A stretch of DNA of 43,284 bases from Patescibacteria group bacterium (GCA_019750255.1 JAIEOU010000010.1:1-43284), one strand, 5' to 3'. Shown: positions 31,330 through 40,592, counted from the first letter of the stretch. The notes: a model not told the origin generated them from the letters alone. Translations and numbers: made by a program.

Positions 31330-32589
31330 CTACCCCAGTTGGGCCTTGCCGATGTACTTCTGGAGCACCTCTGGCACCCTTACCGTCCCATCCGCCTGCT
31401 GGAAGTTCTCAACGAGCGATACCAAGATACGAGGTGTTGGAATAGCGGTACAGTTAAGCGAGTGCGCGTAGCGCATCTTGCCCCCCTCATCGCGGTAGCG
31501 AATATTAAAGCGGCGCGTCTGGAAGTCGTGGAAATATGAGGCCGAACTAATCTCACGGTACTTCTGTTCACCAGGAACCCACAGTTCAATGTCGTATTTT
31601 TTTACCTGACCTTGGCCGAGATCGCCTCCACAGTTGAGCACTGTACGGTATGGAACACCGAGTGATTCAATGAATTCTTCCGTATTTCTGTTAATAGTCT
31701 CGTGCCACTTTACACTTTCTTCGTGCGAAGCTTCACACAGCACCACCTGCTCAACTTTAAAGAATTCGTGCACGCGAATAAGACCTTTAGTGTCCTTTCC
31801 GTGACTGCCCGCTTCCCGACGGTAGCATGGTGAAAACGCGAGGAACTTAATCGGAAACTGTGAGGCCTCAAGCACCTCGTCAGAGAAAAAGCCCATGGTT
31901 GGCACCTCACTCGTACCTATCAAATAATCGTCGTCCTGGGTGCGGTAGACGTCGTCAGCATCGTTAGGCAAATGACCGGTGCCATAGAGGTTACTCTTGC
32001 GCACAATTGATGGCACGAGGAGCGGATCAAAACCCTTAGCCTGGAAGAATTCATTGGCGTAATTCCAAATGGCCCATGAAAGACGTGCCCCGTCACCCAT
32101 AAGGTAGTAGCCACGGAACCCGTGCACCTTAGTCCCCCGTTCAAAGTCCACCATCTTGTGGCGGGTCATGAGTTCGGTGTGATCGAGTGGTGTAAAGGGA
32201 AATTGCGTCTGCTCGCCCCAGGTCTTGATCTCGATATTATCAGCATCACTGTCGCCGTCTGGAACCGACATATCAGGGATGTTTGGCACCTGAAGCATGA
32301 GTGCATGCCACTCTTCCATAACCCCTTTGAGCTTCTCTTCGTCAGTAGCAATGGTGGCCTTCAGTACCTGCATCTCTGCGATTAACGCCTCACGTCGGGT
32401 CGGGTCGGCATTTTGAATGCCTTCAGAAACCTTATTCTGTTCAGCTTTCTTCCCTTCGGCCGCACCCATGATGGCACGGCGCTCATCATCAACGACCAGC
32501 AGTCGATCAATATCAATTTTTATTTTCTTCTTGCGAGCCGCCTCTTTTACGAGGTCGGCATTTTCGCGGATGAATTTGATATCGAGCAT
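31330..32589 (-). CDS. serS: seryl-tRNA synthetase
   Basis: 419 aa class II synthetase. The N-terminal coiled coil (residues 1-110) begins MLDIKFIRENADLVKEAARK, the arm that contacts the long variable arm of tRNA-Ser. Motif 2 is CYRREAGSHGKDTKGLIRVH and FFKVEQV, and motif 3 is SLNCTAIPTPRILVSLVENF. Complete at both ends. It is divergent from dprA with 84 bp between the start codons; a possible TATTCA box lies 15 nt upstream. Confidence 0.96.
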   Translation of the reverse strand: MLDIKFIRENADLVKEAARKKKIKIDIDRLLVVDDERRAIMGAAEGKKAEQNKVSEGIQNADPTRREALIAEMQVLKATIATDEEKLKGVMEEWHALMLQVPNIPDMSVPDGDSDADNIEIKTWGEQTQFPFTPLDHTELMTRHKMVDFERGTKVHGFRGYYLMGDGARLSWAIWNYANEFFQAKGFDPLLVPSIVRKSNLYGTGHLPNDADDVYRTQDDDYLIGTSEVPTMGFFSDEVLEASQFPIKFLAFSPCYRREAGSHGKDTKGLIRVHEFFKVEQVVLCEASHEESVKWHETINRNTEEFIESLGVPYRTVLNCGGDLGQGQVKKYDIELWVPGEQKYREISSASYFHDFQTRRFNIRYRDEGGKMRYAHSLNCTAIPTPRILVSLVENFQQADGTVRVPEVLQKYIGKAQLG

Positions 32590-32656
32590 GGTACGAAGGG
32601 GTTTTGAATACTAAAAGAGACAGTGAAGATTATACACGAGAAATGAAAACCCTAAA

Positions 32657-32665
32657 TGCTACAAT
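32657..32665 (+). promoter_or_regulatory. extended -10 of dprA, leaderless type
   Basis: TGCTACAAT on the plus strand, 8 nt before the ATG at 32674. It overlaps the alternative ATG at 32656, which would therefore not be in the transcript. Confidence 0.6.
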
Positions 32666-32673
32666 TAAAACTA

Positions 32674-33546
32674 ATGGTCTACTCGACCCCTACCGAGCTT
32701 TTGCCAGCGGCGTTTCCCGCCTCACTCTCTCCTTTGCGGGAGATTCCCCAGCCTCCGAAGTCATTATGGGTAGAAGGAGCCGTGCCCGCAGACGACCTCA
32801 TCCTCCTCACCGTGGTTGGCTCGCGTAATTACAGCACCTACGGCAAGCAAGTAATTGATTACCTTATAAGCGGGCTTTCGGGCTACCCGATTGGTATCGT
32901 CTCAGGACTTGCACTGGGCGTTGACGGACTGGCGCATGAGGCAGCGCTCGCTGCCGGCCTCTATACAATGGCCGTACCGGGGAGCGGTCTTCACAATAAC
33001 GTTATGTATCCAGCCCGCCATCGTACTCTGGCGCGGAAAATCGTTGCAAGTGGCGGCGGGCTTCTTTCCGAATACCCGCCCGATATGGGCGCTGCCCAGT
33101 GGACCTTCCCACAACGTAACCGCATTATGGCCGGCCTCGCACGAGCCACCCTACTGATTGAAGCAAGCGAGAAATCAGGCACTCTTATAACTGCCAGGAT
33201 GGCCGTGGACTACAACCGCGACCTCCTGGTTGTGCCCGGTAATATCTTTTCAAATAACTCCCACGGTGTTCATCAGTTTTTAAAACTGGGCGCTACTCCT
33301 GTTACATCGCCAGAAGACCTCCTCTATGCCCTCGGCTTTACTCCGGAAGAACGGCCGACCACGCTCCGTCTAGACCTCACCCCGACCGAGATGAAAGTCC
33401 TCGAACTCCTCTCGGAGCCCAGGGACCGTGATGAACTCATTCGGCTTCTTGGGCTCCCGACGAGCGAAGCCACCACTCTTCTGATGATGATGGAGATTGC
33501 GGGACACATTACCTGCAATATACATATGTACCGCTCCCTACGCTAA
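32674..33546 (+). CDS. dprA: DNA processing protein DprA
   Basis: About 290 aa. The Rossmann-like DprA core shows LTVVGSRNYSTYGKQVIDYL, IVSGLALGVDGLAHEAAL, TMAVPGSGLHNNVMYPARH, FPQRNRIMAGLA and ASEKSGTLITA. It ends with a winged-helix-like domain (LTPTEMKVLELL onward). DprA loads RecA on incoming single-stranded DNA during natural transformation and also acts in DNA protection. I chose ATG 32674 rather than 32656 because of the -10 position. A SAM domain at the N-terminus is lacking. Confidence 0.94.
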   Translation: MVYSTPTELLPAAFPASLSPLREIPQPPKSLWVEGAVPADDLILLTVVGSRNYSTYGKQVIDYLISGLSGYPIGIVSGLALGVDGLAHEAALAAGLYTMAVPGSGLHNNVMYPARHRTLARKIVASGGGLLSEYPPDMGAAQWTFPQRNRIMAGLARATLLIEASEKSGTLITARMAVDYNRDLLVVPGNIFSNNSHGVHQFLKLGATPVTSPEDLLYALGFTPEERPTTLRLDLTPTEMKVLELLSEPRDRDELIRLLGLPTSEATTLLMMMEIAGHITCNIHMYRSLR

Positions 33547-33641
33547 AACCCTGGATCAGCCCGTCTTGGCTGCGGCTCGCAAAAACGTTTAATTTAGGCA
33601 CTATATTTACCATACGATTACCTCGTTTTTACGGTTATTAT

Positions 33642-33670
33642 TTGACACACTGGGCTAAAGCTAGTATTTG
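33642..33670 (+). promoter_or_regulatory. promoter of topA
   Basis: TTGACA (33642-33647), 17-bp spacer, TATTTG (33665-33670); the ATG is 11 nt further, giving a leader of about 5 nt. Confidence 0.6.
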
Positions 33671-33681
33671 TTACGGAACTT

Positions 33682-36081
33682 ATGGCTACGAGCACAAAGA
33701 AAAATACCCTTGTTATTGTAGAGTCGCCCGCGAAGGCGAAGACGATTGAAAAGTACCTGGGCCCCGGCTACCGGGTAATGTCTTCAATCGGTCACGTCCG
33801 CGACCTCCCCAAGAGCAACAACGACGCCGTCGATGTTGATGGTGGTTTCGTGCCGCGCTACATTGTCTCGCCCGGCAAAGAAAAGGTGATTGCCGGACTG
33901 AAGGCCGCCGCTCGGTCGGCGAGTGAAGTACTCCTCGCATCCGACCCCGACCGCGAAGGAGAAGCCATTGCCTGGCACGTCGCTGAACTCATCAAGGACG
34001 CCAACGATAACCTCAAGCGGGTAGTTTTTAATGAGATCACCGAAGAAGCAGTAACAAAGGCCGTACAGCAGCCCCGTGATCTGGATCTTAATCTTAAAGA
34101 GGCCCAGGAAGCTCGGCGCGTACTGGATCGTCTTGTCGGCTATGACCTCTCGGGTCTGATCTGGAAAAAAGTGCGCTACGGCTTGTCGGCCGGGCGCGTG
34201 CAGTCACCTGCGCTCCGCATTGTAATGGAGCGCGAGCGGCAGATTCGTGAATTTGTTCCCGAAGCATTTTTCGTACTGACCGCTGACACCCTCACGAGCA
34301 AAAGAACTCCACTCCTCTTTACCTGTAGCTTCGAACCAAAAGAGCGCAGCGAAGCTGAACGCATCAAAACCGTGGGAGAAAAGCACGACTGGATTATCCG
34401 AGAAATAAAGGAAACCGAAGCGGCTCGACTCCCCCGCGCCCCGTTTACCACCTCCACCCTCCAGCAGACAGCCTCAACCCGCCTTGGCTTTTCTCCGTCA
34501 CGCACAATGGGTGCCGCCCAAAAACTCTACGAAGCCGGGCACATTACCTACATGCGTACTGACTCAACCACCTTAAGTCAGGTTTCGCAGAAAGATATTA
34601 TTGCGCTCGTGGCTAAAGAATACGGCAAAGACTACGTATCACCTCGACAGTACAAAACTAAGAGCAAGTCTGCCCAAGAAGCCCACGAAGCCATACGCCC
34701 GACCCGTGCATTTACGAAACACGCTGGTGCCACTGGGGACCAGAAGGCCCTCTATGAACTCATCTGGGCACGGACGATTGCCTCACAAATGAGCGAAGCC
34801 CGCCTCAAGCGCACGCGCATTAGTGCGAACGTCACCGGCACCACAGACACCATTCCGGACTTTGAAGTCCACGGCTCACGCGTCATTTATGACGGCTGGC
34901 TCCGGGCCGACCCGCGTGCCCGTGGTGAAGATACCGAAGTTCCCCTTCTCAAAGAGGGTGACGCTCTTTCATTGAAAGCTCTTTCAATTGAAGATAAATT
35001 TACTCAACCACCCGGTCGCTATACGGAAGCTGGGCTAATTAAGGAACTCGAGAAGCGAGGCATCGGTCGTCCGTCCACCTACGCCTCCATCATGAAGACG
35101 ATTACTGACCGAGGCTACGTAGTTAAAGAAGGCCGAACCCTCATTCCTACAGATACCGGGGATGTGGTCTCCTCATTCCTCGAACAGCACTTTGCAGATT
35201 ACATCAGCGACACTTTTACTAGTGAAATGGAAGACCAGCTCGACGGCATAGCCGAAGGCACCCGCACCTACCGTGCCACCCTCACAGAATTTTATGGTCC
35301 CTTCCAAAAGGACGTCGCGAGCAAGGAACATATCGAAAAGCTTACGAACCTAGGAGCTGGTCCAAAGAAATTTCCCTGCCCGAAGTGCGGCAGCACAATG
35401 GTGATTAAACTTGGTCGCAATGGTACTTTCCTTTCCTGTGACCGCTTCCCCGACTGTGACGGGGCCCGACTCATTGACGGGAGCGAATTAAAACCCGAAG
35501 ATCCACTTGGCTTAGATCCGGAAACCGGCCTTCCCATATTTGTGATGAATGGAAAATACGGACCATACCTACAGCTCGGCACCACCCCAGAAAAAATTAA
35601 GAAGGTTAAGGGCGTAAAGTCGCCGAAACAACCAAAAGTAGCCCCACCGAAGCGCGCACCTCTACCACCCGGCATCGACCCATCTTCCATCACCATGGAG
35701 CAAGCTCTCAAGTTCCTCCTCCTTCCCCGCACGCTCGGCGCCCATCCAGAGAGTGGCGAACCAATCGTAGCTAACACGGGAAAGTTTGGCCCCTACCTGG
35801 CACATGCTGGTGACTACCGATCACTCAAGGGTGCCGACAACCCCTATGACGTAACCCTCGAGCGAGCTTTGGCCCTCTATAAAGAACCAAAGAAAATGCG
35901 CAAAGGCGAAGCGCTCCTCAAAGAACTCGGGGTAAACCCAACCACCAAAAAAATGATCAGTGTGTTCGAATCAAAATCCGGCCGCTATTTAAAGAAAGGC
36001 TTCCGTCGCATCAGCATTCCCGACGACATCAAAACTGACGACCTCACGATTGAGGTAGCCATCGCGCTTTTGAAGGGTTAA
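33682..36081 (+). CDS. topA: DNA topoisomerase I
   Basis: 799 aa type IA topoisomerase that relaxes negative supercoils. The TOPRIM domain has LVIVESPAKAKTIEKYL and SDPDREGEAIAWH; the catalytic Tyr is Y290 in HITYMRTDSTTL; the gate region contains GIGRPSTYASIM. One zinc ribbon starts at C566 (CPKC...SCDRFPDC), followed by two GKYGPYL/GKFGPYL-type C-terminal repeats and a Lys-rich end, in place of the multiple ribbons of E. coli TopA. A perfect hairpin follows the stop. Confidence 0.97.
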   Translation: MATSTKKNTLVIVESPAKAKTIEKYLGPGYRVMSSIGHVRDLPKSNNDAVDVDGGFVPRYIVSPGKEKVIAGLKAAARSASEVLLASDPDREGEAIAWHVAELIKDANDNLKRVVFNEITEEAVTKAVQQPRDLDLNLKEAQEARRVLDRLVGYDLSGLIWKKVRYGLSAGRVQSPALRIVMERERQIREFVPEAFFVLTADTLTSKRTPLLFTCSFEPKERSEAERIKTVGEKHDWIIREIKETEAARLPRAPFTTSTLQQTASTRLGFSPSRTMGAAQKLYEAGHITYMRTDSTTLSQVSQKDIIALVAKEYGKDYVSPRQYKTKSKSAQEAHEAIRPTRAFTKHAGATGDQKALYELIWARTIASQMSEARLKRTRISANVTGTTDTIPDFEVHGSRVIYDGWLRADPRARGEDTEVPLLKEGDALSLKALSIEDKFTQPPGRYTEAGLIKELEKRGIGRPSTYASIMKTITDRGYVVKEGRTLIPTDTGDVVSSFLEQHFADYISDTFTSEMEDQLDGIAEGTRTYRATLTEFYGPFQKDVASKEHIEKLTNLGAGPKKFPCPKCGSTMVIKLGRNGTFLSCDRFPDCDGARLIDGSELKPEDPLGLDPETGLPIFVMNGKYGPYLQLGTTPEKIKKVKGVKSPKQPKVAPPKRAPLPPGIDPSSITMEQALKFLLLPRTLGAHPESGEPIVANTGKFGPYLAHAGDYRSLKGADNPYDVTLERALALYKEPKKMRKGEALLKELGVNPTTKKMISVFESKSGRYLKKGFRRISIPDDIKTDDLTIEVAIALLKG

Positions 36082-36105
36082 TCGCCACCCAAACTACTGC
36101 ATTAG

Positions 36106-36143
36106 GTTACGGACGGGACGCGCTGGCGCGTCCCGTCCGTAAC
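36106..36143 (+). terminator. 17-bp perfect hairpin after topA
   Basis: Arms 36106-36122 and 36127-36143 with a 4-nt loop, very G/C-rich. No U-tract follows, so it may stabilise the mRNA end or act as a weak terminator before the rel promoter. Confidence 0.6.
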
Positions 36144-36180
36144 TAGTACCCGCCAATCTATCTTTCTAGCGCGCTCATAC

Positions 36181-36209
36181 TTGCTAATCGCGGCACACCT
36201 CTCTAGAAT
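36181..36209 (+). promoter_or_regulatory. promoter of rel, leaderless type
   Basis: TTGCTA (36181-36186), 17-bp spacer, TAGAAT (36204-36209), then 6 nt to the ATG at 36216. Confidence 0.7.
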
Positions 36210-36215
36210 GAGTAG

Positions 36216-37769
36216 ATGGTTACCGCTAAACAAATTATCGCTCACGTTCACATCGCCTCGCCCGCTGACAGCGAGCTCATTGAACACGCCTACAGCTTCG
36301 CTGAACACGCTCATGAGGGCCACCTGCGGTACTCCGGCGAACCCTACATGGTCCACATTGCAGCAGTAGGTCTAAAGCTTGCAGAAATGGGAATGGCCCC
36401 GCGCACCATTGCGGCCGGTCTCCTTCACGACACCGTTGAAGATACGCAGACCACTGCCGCCGATATCAAAGAGCACTTTGGCGATGAGATACTTTTTCTA
36501 GTCGAGGGTGTGACCAAACTCTCATCTGTACGCTACTACGGCACCGACCGACATAACGAGTCCCTGCGCAAGCTGTTTGTTGCCACCAGTCAGGATATTC
36601 GTGTACTTATCATCAAACTAGTCGATCGTCTTCATAACATGCAGACGCTCGAGCATGTGCCCAAAGAGAAACAAGAACGAATCGCGCGAGAAACACTTGA
36701 AATCTATGTACCGGTAGCGCACCGCCTGGGAATGGGACGTATCCGCAAGGAACTTGAAGACCTTGCCTTTCCACACGTCTACCCCGACGAGCACGCGCGA
36801 GTGGCGAAGCTCTTGGCTCAGAAATTTGGTGTCGGAAACGAAGCTCTCGAGCGGGAACGTAAAATTCTCCAGAAGCGCTTAGCTGATGTGAAACTTCTCG
36901 ACTTTAATACTTCATATCGAGTTAAAGGCTTGTATTCCCTCTACCACAAGCTCAAGCGCAAAGAGTGGGACATCAATGGTGTCTATGACCTCTTGGCCAT
37001 GCGTGTGGTTGTTGCCAGTGTCGAGGACTGTTATCGAACGCTGGGTATCATTCACGAGCTCTGGCGACCACTGCCGGGCCGCGTTAAAGACTACATTGCT
37101 TTTCCAAAACCGAACGGCTACCAGTCTCTCCACACCACCGTTGCCACGCCCCATGGCACGATCATGGAAATTCAGATTCGTACCCGCAAAATGCACCACG
37201 AATCAGAATTCGGTATCGCCTCCCACATAGTGTACAAGCACGATGAGATAGAAGGGGTACAAGCCCCGGCATCACCCTTTAGCGGGCTCATACCAGCGCT
37301 TTTCCGACCGTTTTCGTGGCGAGCGCGGCATCCTGCAGAAATTGAAGCCAGCCGTGAAAAACCCCACCCTCAAAAAATTCCCTTGTGGATTTCACAAATC
37401 GGACAAACCTACCAAAAGGATAAAACCCCTACTGCTGAATTCGTAGAAGACATGCGAAACGACTTCTTCAGTAATCGCATCTTTGTATTTACTCCTACCG
37501 GCGATGTGGTTGACCTACCGGTCGGCGCTACTCCTGTAGACTTTGCGTACGCCATCCATTCAGAAATCGGTAACCACACCGCTGGAGCAATTGTCAACAA
37601 AAAAATGGTGCAGCTTGACTCCGAATTAAAAAATGGCGATATCGTAGAAATTGAAACACGCAAGTCCGGAAAACCGACGGCTAAGTGGCTAACCTTTGCA
37701 AGAACTTCACTCGCCCGACGACGCATCCGCAATGCGCTCGGCGTCGACGAAAGTTACGGGACTAAATAG
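36216..37769 (+). CDS. RelA/SpoT family (p)ppGpp synthetase/hydrolase
   Basis: 517 aa. The HD hydrolase domain covers about residues 20-170, with active-site HD71-72 and ED75-76 in LLHDTVEDT. The synthetase domain covers about 215-335, with RVKDYIAFPKPNGYQSLHTT. A TGS domain spans about 405-470 (IFVFTPTGDVVDLPVGATPV). The zinc-finger and ACT domains of long Rel proteins are absent, so regulation by stalled ribosomes may differ. It converges on parB with an 8-bp overlap of the stops. Confidence 0.95.
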   Translation: MVTAKQIIAHVHIASPADSELIEHAYSFAEHAHEGHLRYSGEPYMVHIAAVGLKLAEMGMAPRTIAAGLLHDTVEDTQTTAADIKEHFGDEILFLVEGVTKLSSVRYYGTDRHNESLRKLFVATSQDIRVLIIKLVDRLHNMQTLEHVPKEKQERIARETLEIYVPVAHRLGMGRIRKELEDLAFPHVYPDEHARVAKLLAQKFGVGNEALERERKILQKRLADVKLLDFNTSYRVKGLYSLYHKLKRKEWDINGVYDLLAMRVVVASVEDCYRTLGIIHELWRPLPGRVKDYIAFPKPNGYQSLHTTVATPHGTIMEIQIRTRKMHHESEFGIASHIVYKHDEIEGVQAPASPFSGLIPALFRPFSWRARHPAEIEASREKPHPQKIPLWISQIGQTYQKDKTPTAEFVEDMRNDFFSNRIFVFTPTGDVVDLPVGATPVDFAYAIHSEIGNHTAGAIVNKKMVQLDSELKNGDIVEIETRKSGKPTAKWLTFARTSLARRRIRNALGVDESYGTK

Positions 37770-38955
37770 TAAAGCGATTGATAGCGTACAGATCACTCTC
37801 ATCAGGCTCCTCGACCGGTGGTAGTGGGGCAACTTCGGGCTCTGGTACCAGTTCCGCTTCTATGTCTGGTGCGGTCTCCATCGCTACTGCGCTCTCCTGC
37901 TCATACAGCTCACCGAGTGACTCAGCCTGAGCAACGTCGTGCGGAACAGGTTCTGGTGTAGCATCTTCGGTAATAATTGGCGCATCGGGTGATGGTGCCG
38001 CAGCCACTGAAAGCGGGACGGCGCTACTAAGGTGCGCCGCACTAGCGGCCGCAGAAGCAGCTTCTTCCTGAGTGCGGATACGAACAAGCATCGCTTCGAG
38101 GTCAGCCGTTGAGAAGTAATCGATGGTCAGACGACCACCAAAGTCAGTCCGCTGAATTTTTACCCGGGTACCCAGCGAGTCCATGAAGCGCTTTTCCATA
38201 TCAATAATGTCGGCGTCTTCTTCAAAGCCCTTCTTACGCACCTTATCGGTTGCAATCGTTCGAGCGATTCTTTCAACCTCACGGACAGACAACTTCTTTA
38301 AAAGAATCTCTTTAAAAACCACTTCCTGCTCCGCCGGATGATTACTCAACATCAAAAGCGTGCGAGCGTGCCCCTCACTCAACTTACCAAGTTGCAGTGC
38401 CTCAAGTATCATCGCCGGCAGGGCGAGTAGGCGAATCGTATTAGAGACATATTCCCGACTGCGCCCCACCTTCACGGCCACCTGTTGGTGTGACAGTCCA
38501 AAGACATTAGCAAGCTGCTGAAATGCAAGCGCGCGATCGACCGCGTTGAGGTCTTCACGTTGAAGATTCTCGATAATCGCAAGCTCAAGCTTTTCTTGTT
38601 CCGTTTGCTCACCGTCACGGATAATGACCGGCACTTGGCTCAGGCCCGCGAGCTTAGACGCGCGCAAACGGCGTTCTCCAGCAATTAGTTCGTATTCCGA
38701 AAAAAATGTACCATCTTCACGCTGAACTTCCTTACGAGTTACGGTAAGGGGCTGGAGGATACCGTACATTCGGATTGATTCTGAAAGCTCCTTGAGCTTT
38801 TGTTCATCAAATTCCCGCCGCGGCTGAAACGGGTTGGGGACGATTTTTTCTACTTCTACCCAATAGATTGAGTCACCTTGAAATGCCATAGGAAAATACA
38901 GTCGATTACCTCCGCACCCTCCGGTACGAATTTCTGCCATTTTATCACGTCCCAT
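37762..38955 (-). CDS. ParB/Spo0J-like partition protein
   Basis: About 397 aa. The CTPase/N-terminal domain has VPNPFQPRREFDEQKL and the arginine patch GERRLRA (near residues 93-99); the HTH region contains LSHQQVAVKVGRSREYVSNTIRLL, followed by SEGHARTLL. The C-terminal 110 residues are Ala/Pro/Glu-rich and disordered, longer than usual. No parA is adjacent and no clear parS palindrome was found by eye. Start is uncertain between 38955 and 38940; the earlier in-frame codon is TTG. Confidence 0.93.
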   Translation of the reverse strand: MGRDKMAEIRTGGCGGNRLYFPMAFQGDSIYWVEVEKIVPNPFQPRREFDEQKLKELSESIRMYGILQPLTVTRKEVQREDGTFFSEYELIAGERRLRASKLAGLSQVPVIIRDGEQTEQEKLELAIIENLQREDLNAVDRALAFQQLANVFGLSHQQVAVKVGRSREYVSNTIRLLALPAMILEALQLGKLSEGHARTLLMLSNHPAEQEVVFKEILLKKLSVREVERIARTIATDKVRKKGFEEDADIIDMEKRFMDSLGTRVKIQRTDFGGRLTIDYFSTADLEAMLVRIRTQEEAASAAASAAHLSSAVPLSVAAAPSPDAPIITEDATPEPVPHDVAQAESLGELYEQESAVAMETAPDIEAELVPEPEVAPLPPVEEPDESDLYAINRFTI

Positions 38956-38970
38956 TACCAACTGATACTG

Positions 38971-38999
38971 TTTATAAGTGTCCCGTTTTCTGCTACACT
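38971..38999 (+). promoter_or_regulatory. promoter of the tRNA-Leu-miaA unit
   Basis: TTTATA (38971-38976), 17-bp spacer, TACACT (38994-38999) with an extended TGC. It lies about 80 bp upstream of tRNA-Leu. Confidence 0.55.
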
Positions 39000-39076
39000 C
39001 GTGGACATTACCGGAGCGCGTGGACTGGTAATACCTAGTCTCTAAGGCTAGTTATCCGTTTTTGAAATCAGTTGAT

Positions 39077-39160
39077 GGGCGTGTGGCGGAATGGTATACG
39101 CTCACGACTCAAAATCGTGCGCCGCAAGGCTTGAGGGTTCGAGTCCCTCCACGCCCACCA
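39077..39160 (+). tRNA. tRNA-Leu (anticodon CAA), CCA encoded
   Basis: Class II tRNA. Acceptor GGGCGTG/CACGCCC, anticodon stem CACGA/TCGTG with loop CTCAAAA (CAA, reads UUG), a long variable arm, T-arm GGGTTCGAGTCCC, discriminator A and encoded CCA. The flanks 39065-39074 and 39159-39168 are reverse complements, which would extend the acceptor stem in the precursor. A37 next to A36 makes it a MiaA substrate type. Confidence 0.95.
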
Positions 39161-39180
39161 ACTGATTTTAAGACAATATA

Positions 39181-40089
39181 GTGGTTACACCCAAAGTCAT
39201 CGCCATCGTTGGCCCTACCGCCTCGGGCAAAAGCTCGCTGGCAATCGAGCTCGCCCTGCGCCTTAATGGCGAGGTGGTTTCAGCTGACTCGAGGCAAGTC
39301 TACCGCGGGATGGATATTGGTACCGGTAAGGTGACTACCGAAGAAATGCGCGGTATCCCCCACCATCTCATAAGTATTGCTAACCCTGCGACCGAAACCT
39401 ACACCGCCACGAACTTTACCGATGATGCAAACGCTGCCATCACGAACATCCTTTCGCGTGGAAAAACGCCCATCATCTGTGGCGGCACTTTCTTTTATCT
39501 TGATATTCTCCGTGGCAAAATGGGCGCTGCCCCAGTACCGCCAAACGAGACCCTTCGGAGGGAACTGGAAGCGCTTTCTACCGACGAGCTTTTAGCACGT
39601 CTCACCAACCTCGACCAAAGAAGAGCCGCCACAATCGATACCAAGAACCCCCGTCGCCTCATGCGCGCTATCGAAATCGCCACAGCCCTCGGTGCCGTGC
39701 CTGAGGTCGTGGAGACCGAATCCCCGTACGAGTGGACAATAATCGGTATCGATATCGAGCCGGAGCTCTTACGCGAGCGCATTGCTCGACGCCTTGAAGA
39801 ACGCCTCGCTAATGGGATGATTGAAGAGGTGGTCGCCCTTCATGAGAGCGGCGTTTCGTGGGAGCGCCTACAAAGCTTTGGACTGGAGTACCGCTATATC
39901 TCAAAGTATATACAAGGAGACATAACTGAAGCCGCTCTGCGCACAGAACTCTTTTACGCGATTTGCGGCTACGCTAAACGCCAACGCACCTGGCTCCGCC
40001 GCGACCACGACATAACCTGGCTCCCTTTTCCGGTGGATAGTATCCAGACCCTCTCCCACCTGCAAAGTAGCGGATTTATGGTAAGATAA
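39181..40089 (+). CDS. miaA: tRNA dimethylallyltransferase
   Basis: 302 aa, GTG start 20 bp after tRNA-Leu. It transfers the isopentenyl group to A37 of tRNAs reading UNN codons. Motifs: P-loop IVGPTASGKSSLA, SADSRQVYRGMDIGT, IPHHLIS, ICGGTFFYLDIL, and a C-terminal KRQRTWLRRD. The neighbouring tRNA-Leu(CAA) is a likely substrate. There is no separate promoter in the 20-bp gap, so the gene is probably read from the tRNA promoter. Confidence 0.95.
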   Translation: MVTPKVIAIVGPTASGKSSLAIELALRLNGEVVSADSRQVYRGMDIGTGKVTTEEMRGIPHHLISIANPATETYTATNFTDDANAAITNILSRGKTPIICGGTFFYLDILRGKMGAAPVPPNETLRRELEALSTDELLARLTNLDQRRAATIDTKNPRRLMRAIEIATALGAVPEVVETESPYEWTIIGIDIEPELLRERIARRLEERLANGMIEEVVALHESGVSWERLQSFGLEYRYISKYIQGDITEAALRTELFYAICGYAKRQRTWLRRDHDITWLPFPVDSIQTLSHLQSSGFMVR

Positions 40090-40130
40090 CGCCCATCACC
40101 AGCCACCAAGGCCAGTGAATGAAGTAGCGA

Positions 40131-40201
40131 GGGCCTATAGTTCAGTGGTAGAATGCCGGTTTCCAAAACCGTTGACCGAGGTTCGAATCCTCGTGGGCCC
40201 G
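40131..40201 (+). tRNA. tRNA-Trp (anticodon CCA)
   Basis: Acceptor GGGCCTA/TGGGCCC, anticodon stem CCGGT/ACCGT-type with loop TTCCAAA (CCA), T-arm GAGGTTCGAATCCTC. Discriminator G followed by CCG, so CCA is not fully encoded. The 3' end runs straight into the structured element at 40201-40283. Confidence 0.93.
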
Positions 40202-40283
40202 CCGAGATAGACGAAAACAACTAGCATAAATATGCTAGTTGTTTTCGTCTAGCAAGCAACCTTCGTTGCTTGCGTATCTCGGC
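40201..40283 (+). other. three-way-junction element at the tRNA-Trp 3' end
   Basis: Outer stem GCCGAGATA/TATCTCGGC (40201-40209/40275-40283) encloses a perfect 20-bp hairpin with a 2-nt loop (40209-40228/40231-40250) and a perfect 9-bp hairpin (40252-40260/40265-40273). Parts recur downstream: 16 bp CTTCGTTGCTTGCGTA at 40669-40684 and GCCGAGATAG near 40688-40697. Confidence 0.85.
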
Positions 40284-40337
40284 GGGAGCCGGAGCGCTGT
40301 AAGGAGCGCGCCAAGCGCGCCAAGCGCGACGAACCGC

Positions 40338-40405
40338 GAGGCGGGGTCGCGGGTACTTAGTTAAATTTATACGAAGTATAAATTTTACTTAGTAACCTGT
40401 GACCG
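40338..40405 (+). repeat. hairpin repeat R1
   Basis: 68 nt: starts GAGGCGGGGTCG, ends GTGACCG. Folds into one long hairpin with a GAA loop, a bulged A on the 3' arm and T-T mismatches. See R2 and R3. Confidence 0.85.
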
Positions 40406-40443
40406 TATGCGGGATCCGGAATGATGTGAGCTTGCGAACAAAT

Positions 40444-40512
40444 GAGGCGGGGTCGCGAACACTTAGTAGATTTGGAACGAAGTGAACAAATATACTTAGT
40501 GATTTGTGACTG
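40444..40512 (+). repeat. hairpin repeat R2
   Basis: 69 nt: starts GAGGCGGGGTCG, ends GTGACTG. Same fold as R1 with the bulged A and central T-T mismatch in the same place; loop GAACGAAGTGAA. Confidence 0.85.
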
Positions 40513-40592
40513 CCGAGCGACCTTCGTCAGGTTCTGGCTCGAGCGGGAGCCGCAGGCATGTTGTTATTTCCGATCTAGAAATAAAAACAGCC

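Noticed and set aside
37762-38961. Nearby parS sites or chromosome origin
   Set aside because: I saw no parS-like 16-bp palindrome or DnaA-box cluster near parB, and parA, dnaA and dnaN are not in the window.
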